From Pelobates cultripes (Eukaryota; Chordata; Amphibia; Anura; Pelobatidae): DNA of 64,000 nucleotides. This document shows, piece after piece, positions 30,877 through 42,054 of the stretch. The translations under genes and the position numbers were made by a program. Location: positions 137,401,409-137,465,408 of the forward strand of contig OW240914.1 of NCBI GenBank assembly GCA_933207985.1. Direction: 5' to 3'. Positions within the stretch are counted from its first letter, which is position 1, and each line of letters begins with the position of its first letter. The notes below the pieces were generated by a model that did no database searches, was not told where the DNA came from, and was given only the letters and a program-made list of their open reading frames with translations.

Positions 30877-32510
30877 AGAGAGAGAGTGATTGCGCGTACA
30901 AGTCCTGCGGTGTTTGGTCTCCCGTGGGGAGATCTAGGTGCCCGTGCGCACTCCTACTGCAATAAGTGGGGGGGGATGAGTGAGCGCTACAACGGGAGGT
31001 GGGTCGGCTATGACACCCAGTCGTTGGAGGGCCTGTGCCCCGCAGGTCAGCGGCTCGGCCCGCGCCCGGTTTGGTCCGACCCGGGAGGTCTCTGATTGGA
31101 GGCCACAATAATGTGGTCTCTGTGTGGTATATCCCTCAGTATGAGGAGAACCTGTGTAGCTGGGCGGAGTTCAAAGCCGTACCGTCTCCTAGTTGGGCTA
31201 GGGCAGCCACGGAGTTGGATCCCCCAGTAATCAGGTCTACACAGGTCTGGTCGGGGTTAGTGGAATTGGCTAGTCCAGCGTGTTGCCTGCTGAGTAGCAG
31301 GAGTATACTATCTAGTGTTTACGGTAAAGTATGAGGGTTACCTAGTGAGATGTCCGTGTCCCACATGTTCCAAACTGACGTCATTGGCTATTTTTCTTAA
31401 ATGAACGGTCTGTATGTCTCGTGACAATGGGGCGTGGGTGGTTGTCCAGGAGTCTTACCCTGCGTGGAAGGTTATCGGTGTGTCTCGGGGCGTCTACCCG
31501 ACAGTCCCCCCTGAGTCGCCTACCGTGTTGTATGACCAGTGTAACGCAAAGGTGGCATGCGGTGTGCAATGGGTCGTGCCGGTGCGGCCGGGGGAGGAGT
31601 CGTCACCACATGAGCCTGCGTCACACGGGGAGGGCCTTGGGTGGACGTCTCTATGATAGTTAGCGTTGCGTGACCTGTCCGTTAGGGGGTCAGATCTTTC
31701 GTGCTTAGGTTTACCATGCCGTAGGATGTGCATGTGCATGTGGAGATGGTAATAACACTGTGTCAGGGGGGATACGTGTCCTGTAAAGTGTGCAACGTTT
31801 TAAATATACAGTGCCCCACCATTGAGTGTGCATCTCCCATCCCCACCCTCATCAGTCCCAGCCCATCCCCCAAGTGCCATCCACATAAACATGGTGATAC
31901 CTTAGGCAGCACAGCTAGAGCCCCAGCCCCCACCCCATCCCGGCCCGACCCCTAGGCCATTCTACTAGCATAACCTATACATACATCACCCATATTACAA
32001 CCTGGAATAACAGTGCCTAGGTGCATGTTCCCTCAGGCCCCTTCTTTTCCCCCCCACTCCCGCCACCCCCAGACAAAAGTCCAGTTATCGGTGTAGCACG
32101 GCAAGTTCGCTCTCGCTTCGCCCGAATGGCTTGTGTGTTGGGGTGCCCGCAGATGACCAGCAATCCAAAGCAGCTGTGCGGCTTGTATGTGGCAGGCAAA
32201 CCTTAACTTAGTCCCCCACTTTGGGCCGCTTCTAGCTTGTCCAATGTTCCTCACCCCCAGTAGGCCCCCCTCCCCATTCAACTTGGAGATGCTGTACAAC
32301 CCAAGGGGTGTGCTATCATGTTGCCACTAGGCCTTGCTGTGGGTGTCCGTGTATATGACCCCACTCATGTATGTGTGCAAGCAGTACTTATCTATTTTCT
32401 GCGGTACACAGGACAACGGTAGCGTCCATCAGGGTCTGCCATCTCGGGTAGAGCGTGTGTGCCATGGTGGAGCTGTTTTGCCTGGTGGGTGTGGTGGGGA
32501 GCTCCCGCCT
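30877..32510 (-). other. 1.6-kb spacer between LINE ORF1 and ORF2
   Basis: No long frame continues either ORF. It is GC-rich near ORF2 and more mixed in the middle (31800-32250). L1 elements of mammals have far shorter spacers. Whether it drives ORF2 translation or transcription cannot be told from sequence alone. Confidence 0.6.
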
Positions 32511-33587
32511 CTACTCCTCAGGATCTGAGGGTGCTAGTTGTCTGCGGGCCTGTGGGCGTCTTGGCGTGGTGTCTCGTCTTCTGCGTTGTTGGCCTGGGGT
32601 CTGATGGCCTTGTCTCTGCTCCGGTGGGCCCAGAATCCAGTTAGTGACTTCCGTCGGTGGTAGATTGAGGCGCTGTAAGAATCTGGGCACTTCTTCTGGC
32701 CATCTTAACGGAATCCATTCACTTTGATGTCTGGCTAAGAGCATAAAGGGAAAACCCCATTTATATGGGATCCCTCTGTCTCTAAGGAGTGTCGTGACGG
32801 GTCTCAGGGCCCTGCGGGCTTCAAGCGTAAGGGGTGACAGGTCTTGATACAGGGCCACTTCTCCGTCGCGGAATCGCCAGGTAGGTCTCGAGCGGGCCTT
32901 GTACATTATTTTTTCTTTTAGTTTGTAGGCATGCAGGCAGCAAATAATGTCCCGTGGTGTGTTATCAGCTGCACGCGCTCTGTTTGCTCTGTGCGCCCGA
33001 TCAAAAATCATGGACTCTGGTGCCTCCTGTCCCAGTATGTCGCGGAATAGCATCTGCAGTGTTGCCTCTATGTCTTCGTCCCCTTCAGGTTCAGGTAGGC
33101 CGCGGACCCTTATATTCGATCTGCGGCCCCTGTTGTCTAGATCTTCAGTTTGTCTCCTGAGGGTTAAAAGGATATTGCCTTGCCTGTTTATGGCAAGGTT
33201 TGTGGCTTCCACTCTGTCCCCCATGGCCTGCACAGTCATGTCAGTTACCTGGAGCTTGTTTGCTTGTGTGGTGAGATCAGCCCTGAGTGCAGTCACTTCT
33301 GTGCGGATCGCTGCGTGCAGGTTGTCAGACAGGATCTGCAGATCGTTTTTGGTCACCATTGCCGCTGCCAGGGCTCTAATGTCCGCCCTGATATCTGTTA
33401 ATGAGGGCCCTTCCTGATCAGAGGTGAGAGGGCGGGTCGGGGAGTCGGCCATGCTTGCGCCCGCCACCTCGTGGTGCCCGGCCGTCGAAGGGGCAAGATA
33501 CCCATCCATGGGTCCCGTCTGGGAGCTGCTTGGGTGAGCCCTGGGTGTTTGTGTGCCCTCCGGGCGTTTTGTGCGCCCCATTAGCAC
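32511..33587 (-). CDS. LINE ORF1 protein, 358 aa
   Basis: RNA-binding chaperone of the full-length LINE. A Pro/Ser/Thr-rich N-terminus (1-60) is followed by a long heptad-rich coiled coil (about 62-152: ADIRALAAAMVTKNDLQIL, RADLTTQANKL), which would trimerise. An RRM-like domain begins with RRSNIRVRGLPEPEG (155-169), and a C-terminal domain (about 235-315) has WRFRDGEVALYQDLSPLTL. The basic tail is rich in Arg and Gln (315-358). This is the usual vertebrate L1 ORF1p order. Start: ATG at 33587; a second Met two codons on could also serve. No stops or shifts. Confidence 0.9.
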   Translation of the reverse strand: MLMGRTKRPEGTQTPRAHPSSSQTGPMDGYLAPSTAGHHEVAGASMADSPTRPLTSDQEGPSLTDIRADIRALAAAMVTKNDLQILSDNLHAAIRTEVTALRADLTTQANKLQVTDMTVQAMGDRVEATNLAINRQGNILLTLRRQTEDLDNRGRRSNIRVRGLPEPEGDEDIEATLQMLFRDILGQEAPESMIFDRAHRANRARAADNTPRDIICCLHAYKLKEKIMYKARSRPTWRFRDGEVALYQDLSPLTLEARRALRPVTTLLRDRGIPYKWGFPFMLLARHQSEWIPLRWPEEVPRFLQRLNLPPTEVTNWILGPPEQRQGHQTPGQQRRRRDTTPRRPQARRQLAPSDPEE

Positions 33588-33681
33588 GCTGTGCTGCGGT
33601 GGTAGCCGGCTGTAGGAGCTGTGTGGGACGGAGCTCTCCTCTTAGGCAGCCATCTTCCCTCGCGGCCAAACCACGCCCCCC
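33588..33681 (-). promoter_or_regulatory. Short LINE 5' leader
   Basis: Only 94 bp separate the 5' end (GGGGGGCGTGG) from the ORF1 start, with AAGATGGCTGCC (about 33648-33659) giving an upstream ATG in another frame. An internal promoter would have to lie here or within ORF1. Confidence 0.5.
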
Positions 33682-33694
33682 TAAAATAATTAAA
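33682..33694. repeat. Target-site duplication, right copy
   Basis: TAAAATAATTAAA, identical to 25977-25989. Confidence 0.85.
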
Positions 33695-34194
33695 TTATTT
33701 CTTGAAAAATATTGATACCTACATATATTACATCACCCATAGATTTTGATGGATCAATAAAAGGCATTTCACATGAGCAGTTCTGAATTACTACTCAGCA
33801 GCTATCTCTATCTTTCATTAAGCACCTTGGAAAGAGATTGGGAGTGCCAAACAGAAAGCTCAACCCTCAGGATTCAGTACCAACTACCGTAGATTAATTT
33901 ATTAAATATTGTATAAATATTATTCCTGTAGTTGCCAGTAGTAGTTTAATGTTAGCTTTCAGAAGTTGCTCAGTCTCAGTGTTTCTTCTATGATAAACAT
34001 GTTTTCATGCAAACTCATCAGGCTTGAAGCAGCTGATATTCTTAGGGGTGTTAACATAAGGTATCTGAAATTTGATAGCAACAAATACTAAATAAATCAT
34101 GTATTCAGGACTCACATCCCTAATGACTGAATAAAAACCGAAGGGAGCATTGCTCATGCCAAAAAAAGATGAAATGGACCTATATGGAATGATT
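33695..34194. other. Unassigned AT-rich sequence
   Basis: Nothing recognised. A hammerhead-like string on the minus strand at 33991-34022 lacks the GAAA box. Confidence 0.35.
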
Positions 34195-35860
34195 TAAAGG
34201 GACACTATAGGCACAGACCACATCTCAGTGTTCTGTCCCATTAATCCTGCAATCTAAAACATTGCAGTTTCAGAGAAATTGCAATGTTCACATTGAAAAG
34301 TTAAGACTGCCTCTAGTGTCTGTCTACCAAATTCATGCCGAATTTACCTTTCTTTAATCGATTCCTCTTCTCTCGCTCTGTCAGGATCTGTTCTTCATTT
34401 CTTCCTGTCTGCTCTAGTTTTCTTTAAAATATAAGACAAAGTAGGGACTATTTGTCTTATAGAGGTTTCCTACGCCTGACCATCTCTGACCAGCGGAGGA
34501 GCAAAGTGTGCTTCGTTTCCGGTGATCAAAGCAATTTCCCCACAATACTCACCTTTGGTCCGTGATTTCACAATGCTTCCTGTCAGTATACCCGAACATC
34601 CTGTCACTCAGACAGAACGTCAGCGAAACTACCAAATTTTGCACTAACAGAATGAGAACAGCTTCTCCATTCGTGTTAGGATGACATTTGTGACGCCACC
34701 TAGAAGTGGAACGCATGCCATCTGAATTGGAACGCACGTTGCGTTCCAAGTGTGCGATAGCCGGAACCCGGAAGTGAACAGCAATGAGGAACTTAAGAAG
34801 ACGCCGAGCCGCAGGAGAATACTTCAGACCGACTGAGGAAGCCCCTGGTATGGGGCGAAACGCGTTTTGGAAATTATTTTGGACATCTTTGCCAATTGGC
34901 AGGACTCTTTTAAGGACTTTTAGAGCCCTAAAGTTAAATGCTGTAACTGACATATTTATTTTTATTTATTTTTTTAGTTCATTTGATGGTTTTTTTAACT
35001 CTAAACTGTGGAGCAATAAAGTTTTATTTTTGAAGAGATCTTACCTGTAGAGTTTTTACTTCTGCTCATCAGGAACAACCATAAGGTCATCTGGAAATAG
35101 GAAGGGGACATCCTTAAGAAAAGTCACACAGCGCTATCCATGAGAGCCATATGTTGAGATTTGGCTCTGGGCTTGTGAGTACCTGACTTCAGCTCCCGTC
35201 TATATATTACTTGCACTGATAATATTACACTATATTGTTTTGTGTATTTTACAGATGTATCCAGAAGTGTGATCCACCTATTTTACTGTATGTATTATAC
35301 ATTTGTGACTTTGTTCGGATCAGAATTTGAATGAATGAAACTCCGATCCTATTCGTGCCGCGGCTGCATCTTGCAGCCGCTTAGTAGATAACTCCCTAAT
35401 TCCCACAGTATTAGGGAGCTATCTACCAAAAGGCTGAAAGACCTAAATTGGTCTTCCGGCCAAATGTACTAATACTAAGTAAACATTATTTAGTGTTAGT
35501 AAATTCTGCCCCTACTTGCTATACTGTCTAGTAAACAGTAAGCAGACAGTGGCTGCTCACTGTAAAAAAACAAACAAAACAAACCCTAGTGCCCCCACCC
35601 ATGCCATACGAATGGGGGCTATTAAACTGAGCGGGGCCCTATTGTCCCATGTCGTCCCCCTCCCCCCCAGTGGCTGATGGGGGCCCTAAATAACAATAAG
35701 GGGAGGGGACCTATTATCCTCCCCCCGGCCCCCACCCATGAACGGCGGGTGGGGGCCCTAAAAGAAAATGTTAACCCCCATAACAACACTGTGGTTGCTA
35801 TCAAACTCAAACAACCAATCAGAGAGTTATGAGTCAAATTACACAGCATGGGAAAATTCC
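34195..35860 (+). repeat. Composite TTAA-type repeat, first copy, interrupted by a hammerhead-like repeat
   Basis: It starts TTAAAGGGACACTATAGGCA. Blocks at 34330-34610, 35340-35500 and 35570-35765 are collinear with the minus strand of 57856 to 56460 (for example AATACTCACC, GAACATCCT, GGCTGCATCTTGCAGCC, ACAGTATTAGGGAGCTATCT and the GGGGGCCCTA units). About 700 bp at 34620-35330 has no counterpart there and holds the motif at 34829. Confidence 0.6.
34829..34870 (+). ncRNA. Hammerhead-ribozyme-like motif, best single match
   Basis: Stem I CCGA (34829-34832) pairs with TTGG (34867-34870). Core CTGAGGA (34833-34839) fits CTGANGA, followed by an extra A. Stem II is GCCCC with GGGGC (5 bp) around TGGTAT. 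GAAA (34857-34860) and CGCGTT follow, so the cleavage triplet would be GTT. Downstream, GCAATAAAGTTTTATTTTTG (35011-35030) follows as in sister repeats. Confidence 0.55.
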
Positions 35861-36242
35861 AAAGAACTTTATTTGGCCTTTTTTGTAGCTGAAAAAAGAT
35901 TTTAGAAAAAAAGACATCAATGGTAAGTTTTATTTAGTTTTTACAGGTATTTAGTTCTCTCATTCCCCCCATTTTTAGGGTGAGTGGGGTAGGTAGGGGT
36001 TTATTAATTATTTTTTTTGGGTGGGGGGTGACTAGAGGCTTGGGGACCGGAGGGAGGGGAGTAGGGCTGTAAGAGTACAGTGAAGATTATGTAGTCCTAG
36101 TTAGGATATATTTTCACTCTAGTGCAGTCACCATCATTATTAAAGCTTACCTAGCACAGTTCTCTACAGTTTTAAATTGTGGGGACACAGTGGTTATCCT
36201 ATCTTGCTTATATAGCAAGGGGCACAGAATACATTCTCTTAC
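35861..36242. other. Unassigned sequence
   Basis: No coding or repeat family recognised. It may be the remainder of the composite repeat. Confidence 0.3.
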
Positions 36243-36320
36243 TTAACCCCTTAAGGACACATGACGTGTGACATGTCATGATTCCCTTTTATTCCAGAAG
36301 TTTGGTCCTTAAGGGGTTAA
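36243..36320. repeat. Short palindromic TTAA element (TTAACCCCTTAAGGAC), copy 1
   Basis: A 78-bp inverted repeat, TTAACCCCTTAAGGAC to GTCCTTAAGGGGTTAA, with ACATGACGTGTGACATGTCA inside. A near-identical copy is at 41970-42049. Confidence 0.85.
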
Positions 36321-37926
36321 GCACTGCAATAACACTACTATAATGCTTAGCCAGAAAATTTATGCACAGTGTCACATGATGCCTGACTTGCCATGAGATT
36401 CATCCTTACAATTATTAATTATTCGTGTGTTCTTAATACTGCTGACTAGTTAGTCTCGCTTGAATGCTAACGTAGTACTTATTGCATGACCTCTCTGGTT
36501 AATTTCACTGTGATTTACCCTTGTTGTTGTTGTTATTATTATTATTATGTTATTTATATAGCGCAACACTTTCACTTAACCTGTTCTTATTTGAAAATGA
36601 GGCTGCACTTCTCAGGAATTAACTTTCATGTGTTTATTTCTTGCATTATGCATATGTTTAATACTCTTCATATAGACATGCCAACACTGACTATATATGT
36701 ATCCTCATGCTATAACTACTTTATGCATATATTGTAAATCACATATGCCTCAATTTAAAAAATAAAATAAAAAAAACCCTGATTGTGCGATTGCTGCAGA
36801 TTCATTTGGGCTGCCCGAATTATGGCAATATTTGGCTTTATTAAATATAAGATTAGCGATTGCAGTTGGAAATAGGTCATTTTTTCACTGTACTTAGTCC
36901 ATCTGGACAAAGTCTGGTGTTAAGTGAAAACCCCTGTGTGAGTATTATTACTGTGGTGCTATGGTAAACACTCACACACCCCAACAATATGGAGTTTCTA
37001 GAAAAGCGGGACAGAGGGATATGGGTCCAAAATAGGGAATGTTCCTCCTAAATGGGGACATTCGGGAGATAAGTGAGATTATCGCAGGATTCAGAAGTCA
37101 GTAGTGAGGTGTTGGTAAGAGTTACTTAGTTTTGGGCAAGTAGCAACAATGTTTTTGGCATAGGACTTAACATATATCCAGTACACAGAATTGTTATTCC
37201 TACGACCAGTTTGAGTTTTGTATCCATTATTATATCCTTCAAATATGCAATATACATGCATAGAATATTAGATATAACAGAACACAGACCGTCATGGTGC
37301 ACAGATATGCAGAAAGAGAAAGTATGATACAACTAAGACAGTAGATGGTACACTCAATAACACATTTCTCTGGTTTACAGAAGTTTGTTTACCAGCAATT
37401 TATTGTAGACAGAATAAAAACAAACCCCAAATATTTTGAGCCCAACTCATCTTCGTATGGAATAATTTGATATAATTAATGTTTGGTTTTTATATCAGGT
37501 TTGTATATCAGGCCTGTTATATTGACAAAAAGGTTATATACAAATCTACTTACCTTATCATGTACAAAAAGTAGGCAATACAGGGGAGAGAGGGGGCGCA
37601 GAGTCTGACGGCGACAGGGGAGTCACCCCGAGCAGTGCTTTCGCCCTAACGGATCACCACGCATCCAACCTCGGGGGCATGGACTTGGCCACACAAAGGT
37701 AACGAGCCTGTGGACTGAGTATGTCTGCTTCCCCAAAGGCCTGGGGGAATACCTCGCTTACCTGCTGCCCTCCTGCTGATCAAGACAGTCATGCAGACCG
37801 CCTGCGCTTCCCGACATCGGGGGTTGGCTAATCGTGGACTTTCTTCCCGCTGCAATGGTCATGGCTCAGCACTTAGACCCCCCCATGACACCTGCGGACG
37901 CCATCCTTCATTATTATACCAAGGGC
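36321..37926. other. Unassigned sequence
   Basis: It includes a short 'tatttatatagcgc' relic at 36549. The GC-rich part 37570-37915 has a short Pro/Ala-rich frame and may be worn LINE 5' sequence, but I could not match it. Confidence 0.3.
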
Positions 37927-38159
37927 CAGGCCCGGACTGGCCATCGGGCATACCGGGCAAATGCCAGGTGGGCCGCGATGGCCAGGGGCCGAGAAGATCA
38001 CAGAATCTCCCCGGCCGGCTCATGCAGGGCCCGCGCTTCCCGAGTGCCTAGAGGCTAGAGTTCACTCTCACCACTAGGACCACCAGGGAAGGCAGCAAGG
38101 CTCCCTCCCTTCTTACCTTTAGCCTGGGATATAACTTTTTTTTTATTATTAATAAAAAA

Positions 38160-38425
38160 AAATATAAATTTAGATTTAAAAACAAAACACACGCACAGCA
38201 CCCTCAGACACAGCATCCCCAGACACAGCACCTTCAGACACCCCCCCCCCAAACAACCTTTAGACTCACACAGCACCCTCAAACGCGCACAGCACCCTCT
38301 CACACACACACAGCACCCTCAGACACCCACCAAAACAACCTTTAGACACACAAAGCACCCTCAGACACGCACAGCACCCTCACGCGCACAGTATCCTCAC
38401 TCGCAGAGCACCCTCACGCGCACAG
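38160..38425. repeat. CACAGCACCCTCAGACA minisatellite
   Basis: Imperfect units of about 17-22 bp repeat until an AT run (38427-38462). Confidence 0.75.
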
Positions 38426-38466
<41 letters not shown>

Positions 38467-38544
38467 AAAATAAAAATAGTAATGCACTCCACCTTCCTTG
38501 ATGTACTTGCCTGGTGCTTATCAGGAAACAGAGCCAAAAGTACA

Positions 38545-38721
38545 AGATAGCACTCCAGGGACTTCCAAGTTGAATGAATAAAACTTAGCTTTTATTAGCT
38601 CAAAATAAAAATCAACGTTTCAGTCTGAGACTGAAACGTTGATTTTTATTTTGAGCTAATAAAAGCTAAGTTTTATTCATTCAACTTGGAAGTCCCTGGA
38701 GTGCTATCTTGTACTTTTGGC

Positions 38722-38722
<1 letters not shown>
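38545..38722. repeat. Near-perfect palindrome centred on GAAACGTTG boxes
   Basis: AAAAGTACAAGATAGCACTC to CAACGTTTCAGTC, then GACTGAAACGTTG to GAGTGCTATCTTGTACTTTT. The arms are about 85-90 bp with almost no spacer. Each arm has the GAAACGTTGATT box and TAATAAAAGCTAAGTTTTATT but lacks stem II, so it is not a complete hammerhead-like motif. Confidence 0.85.
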
Positions 38723-38758
<36 letters not shown>

Positions 38759-39012
38759 TAACCCTCAGTGAGTTAACAGACAAAGAAAATTAGAAACTTA
38801 GAATTACGCTCCAGATGCAGGCTAGATCCCTTACCCTATATGCACTCTTAATCCTCTACACACACACACACACACACACAATCTCCTATACACACTCTGG
38901 GTCCTTTACACACTAGATCTCCTACACACACACTCTACATTCCTTGTAAGCAAACACATACAACATTCTCTAAACACACCCGCTCTACAACCCCTACACA
39001 CACTATGTCACC

Positions 39013-39045
<33 letters not shown>

Positions 39046-39060
39046 TACATCCCATATGCA
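38719..39060. repeat. (TG)n(TA)n and CACA-rich simple sequence
   Basis: TG run 38720-38748, TA run to 38758, then CA-rich units with 'ctacacacac' to about 39060 and beyond. Confidence 0.85.
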
Positions 39061-39610
39061 CACACTCGCTACATCCCCTATACACACACTACGTCACCTA
39101 TACACACACTACAGCCTGTATGCACACACTCACTACATCCCCTATAACACTATGCCCCCTATACACACACTCTCTACAGCCCCTAGCCACACATATTACA
39201 CCACAAACACAACATGACTGAAACAAACCTATTTACACAAGACCACACTCTACACACACGCAATCCCAGAAGCAGACTCCAAACACATGCACCATACACT
39301 TTCCTGGCCCTTTTGTCCTCTGGTATCCCACTTACAGAGACACCAGAGCCAATTTAAAAGCATACACGGCGCAAGCATGTTATTACATTTGCTTGCGCTA
39401 TGCAGAACAAATACAGGGCCTTTTTCTAATGCTAGAGCTCTTCAGCGGGGCTCTGCGCATTGAACCAACATGCTCACTTTGAGAGGAGGCGTGCTTGTCA
39501 TTAGTGATGACAAAACACACCCTCTCTGGCCCCACCCCCTTCTTAGGGGGCCGCTCTAATTGAAAAATGCCCGGGCCTAATTTTTTTCCTAGTCCGGCCC
39601 TGCCGAGGGC

Positions 39611-41969
39611 CATATGGTTGTGACTCTATCTAAATGAACTGACCTCTTTGTTTAACTCCCAAGTCAAGTCGCTGCCATAATCCCACAACACACAGTAGTT
39701 ACAAATTGCAGAAGCTGATACCAGTGGTTTACTAACCTGTTCTAGCCTAGAAAATGTGTTCTCTACTAAGCTGTTTATCTAGTCATGTAAAGTACTCTAC
39801 ATACATGTCAGGCTTTTTTTGTGCTCACTCCCTTAAATAAAAAGTATACCCACCACATATCACGTAATGATTAGCACATTGCTCATATTTGCTTTGGCTT
39901 TACTGATATGTTAGTTAATGAGAATGTTAAACCTAGCTTGATCTATTACATACAAAATTGTGCACTTAGACTGCAATCCATAACACTGTACTATTACGTC
40001 TGTTATCAAATAGCTTGCAATCGCTGTCGTGACATTACAAGCTTGTTCATTCTTTCACGTCAAAAATAAAGATTGACAAAAAAAAAGTAGGCAACACAGA
40101 TGAGTAGTAAATAAATAATATTTAATTTGGGTAGTGTCCAGGAGTCGTACTCTTGTGAGATCTACTACCCAAGCAGTGTTGGGACATACAATATGTTACA
40201 AAATACAACTTAAATCTTCAAACTAGAAAATAATAATAAATATACGTATCAGTGACACAGAAACAGATTACCTCCCAAATGATGGTCTTAACAAACCATA
40301 GAAATATACACAATAAACGTGGGATTCAGGTGGTATTTCTAAAAATAAATAAATAAACAAAGCATAGTGGGATACAGTTAAATACAAGAGACCCTCTCTG
40401 CTACAGATTGCACTCACAAGAAATTGGAATAAGAAGCGCTAAAAGGGTGCCCCCCCTGAAGTTGATGGGGGGGCTAGTACCTCCTTCTCAGGGTTGAAGT
40501 TATAAACATAAATCAGGAACCTGACAGCATTCCGATAGGTAGATGAACTTAAAATGGCTTTTATTTCCAAGAAAAGTAAGTTACCATAAAATAATCGGTC
40601 TTACGCATTTTGTCCCAACATTTGTTTTAAAGTTAAGTGAGGGCCTGATACTCCTGAATAGGATCTACTTTATATATAAAACTGTATTACTTGAGCCAGT
40701 TTTCTAATAGGCTCATTAAAATCTGAGTTGATTACCTAAAGAGAATATATTTTCCAAATATTGGATATTACTGTAATACCCATTGAGAGTGTATTTTAAT
40801 TTACCTTTCAGAGATGTGCTGTATGTTCGGTTTTTATTAGGTATATATACTTATATTAACTCAAAATTGTAAACACAGGGTAGAGTGTGGTTAGGGACAA
40901 TTATTTTATATCTGTACATTTCCACGCTGGACACTACTCTCTTTTGTTTTACTTTATTTTATACTAGGTGGAATATAAAGTAATTAGTTCCACAGTGTTC
41001 ATAGCTGCATGTGTTTTTAGCACCAATTATATTGCACATTCTTTTGTACATTGTCTAAATAAGATAACTGCCATTAATATATTTGCTGCCACATAGAAAA
41101 AACACTGAACATGTGGACCCAGCAGTTACCTAGATCCAGGTTTCTCAACCTGTGGTACATGAAACCTTAAAGGTTAGCAGACTTAAGCAGGCGCTTAACT
41201 CTCCGTTCCAGCGGGCTCTAGTGACTCAGGACGAAGCTGCCACCACTCCCAGCGTGCACTCTGAGTCAATGCGCTCCTGCATTAGAAAGCCAAGTGTAGA
41301 TTTTGTATGTGGCTTATGGATTGATGAGTGTAAGAAATCCCACATACACATACACGAAATACAAGCAACTCACACCACCACCAATATAGAAATACTTAAC
41401 TGGTGTGTGATTGTCTGTGTCAGCCCTCCCAGAAGTTATCTCTTTAAATACAACAGTACACCAAAATCATGTACAGGGAAACGGCTGTTTCCTAGAATAT
41501 AAATACACTTAGAATAGTGTAATACAGTTTCTATACAATAAATAGCACAATATAGGATTGCACTCACAAGACATAGAGTATTTATGCTTATTACACAGTA
41601 TTTCCTCAAGGGCCAAGTATTAAAAACAATAAAGTACAAAAAATAGCCATAACCATCCCCACCAAGTCCCCCTTTAAATCACCAGTTTCTTCACCCATTG
41701 GACCATTTGGGAGGGAAGAGGGGGTGTTAATTAAAAAAAAAAATGTAGGTGGACTAGTATACCCCTATATATAGAAAAATGTATCTTGTTATTGCATATA
41801 AATGTCTGAACCTTGCTCAAGGTTCCTGTTCACCCTCCTGGGTTTACTAAATTATGGCATGTGCATAATCCCTCTTGGCTGTTCATGCATTTCAAGGCTA
41901 CTCTGCATTCTGCCTAGTCATCCTGTCGATAGCCGTACAGTCTCGCTTGATCTCCAAGCTCAGGACAAT
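39611..41969. other. Mostly unassigned; one retroposon tail and one worn repeat
   Basis: About 40020-40088 (GCTGTCGTGACATTACA, AGCTTGTTCATTC, AAAATAAAGATTGACAAAAA) is a retroposon 3' end. It resembles 44865-44935 (GCTATCGTGGCACTACAGGC, AAAATAAAGATTTTAAAAAA). 40430-40700 is a worn relative of the repeat at 23221-23545. The rest is not recognised. Confidence 0.4.
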
Positions 41970-42049
41970 TTAACCCCTTAAGGACACATGACATGTGTGA
42001 CATGTCATGATTCCCATTTATTCCAGAAGTTTGGTCCTTTAGGGGTTAA
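41970..42049. repeat. Short palindromic TTAA element, copy 2
   Basis: TTAACCCCTTAAGGACACAT to TTTAGGGGTTAA. It differs from 36243-36320 by a few bases (GACATGTGTGACATG centre). Confidence 0.85.
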
Positions 42050-42054
42050 ACATG

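Larger units (their letters stand above)
25990..33681 (-). mobile_element. Full-length L1/Tx1-type LINE, both ORFs open
   Basis: The minus-strand element starts GGGGGGCGTGGTTTGGCCGC at 33681 and ends in an A-run at about 25994-26001. It is bracketed by a perfect 13-bp target duplication. Order: 94-bp leader, ORF1 (358 aa), 1634-bp spacer, ORF2 (1268 aa), about 1.08-kb 3' UTR. Perfect duplication and open frames suggest a recent insertion by target-primed reverse transcription. Confidence 0.9.
37927..39602. mobile_element. hAT-like non-autonomous element, 1676 bp
   Basis: The left end is CAGGCCCGGACTGG; the right end, on the minus strand, is CAGGGCCGGACTAGG. Flanking 8-mers CCAAGGGC (37919-37926) and CCGAGGGC (39603-39610) match at 7 of 8, as expected for a hAT duplication. 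The interior is simple repeats, CACAGCACCCTCAGACA-type repeats and a nested palindrome. No transposase. Confidence 0.65.

Noticed and set aside
33991..34022. Minus-strand CTGATGA with a GTTT/AAAC stem, a possible hammerhead
   Set aside because: The GAAA box and stem III are missing and stem I does not pair.
40585..40650. Possible hammerhead-like motif (minus strand, ...GGGACAAAATGCGTA)
   Set aside because: Related to the repeat at 23416 but core and stem I are lost; treated as a worn copy.
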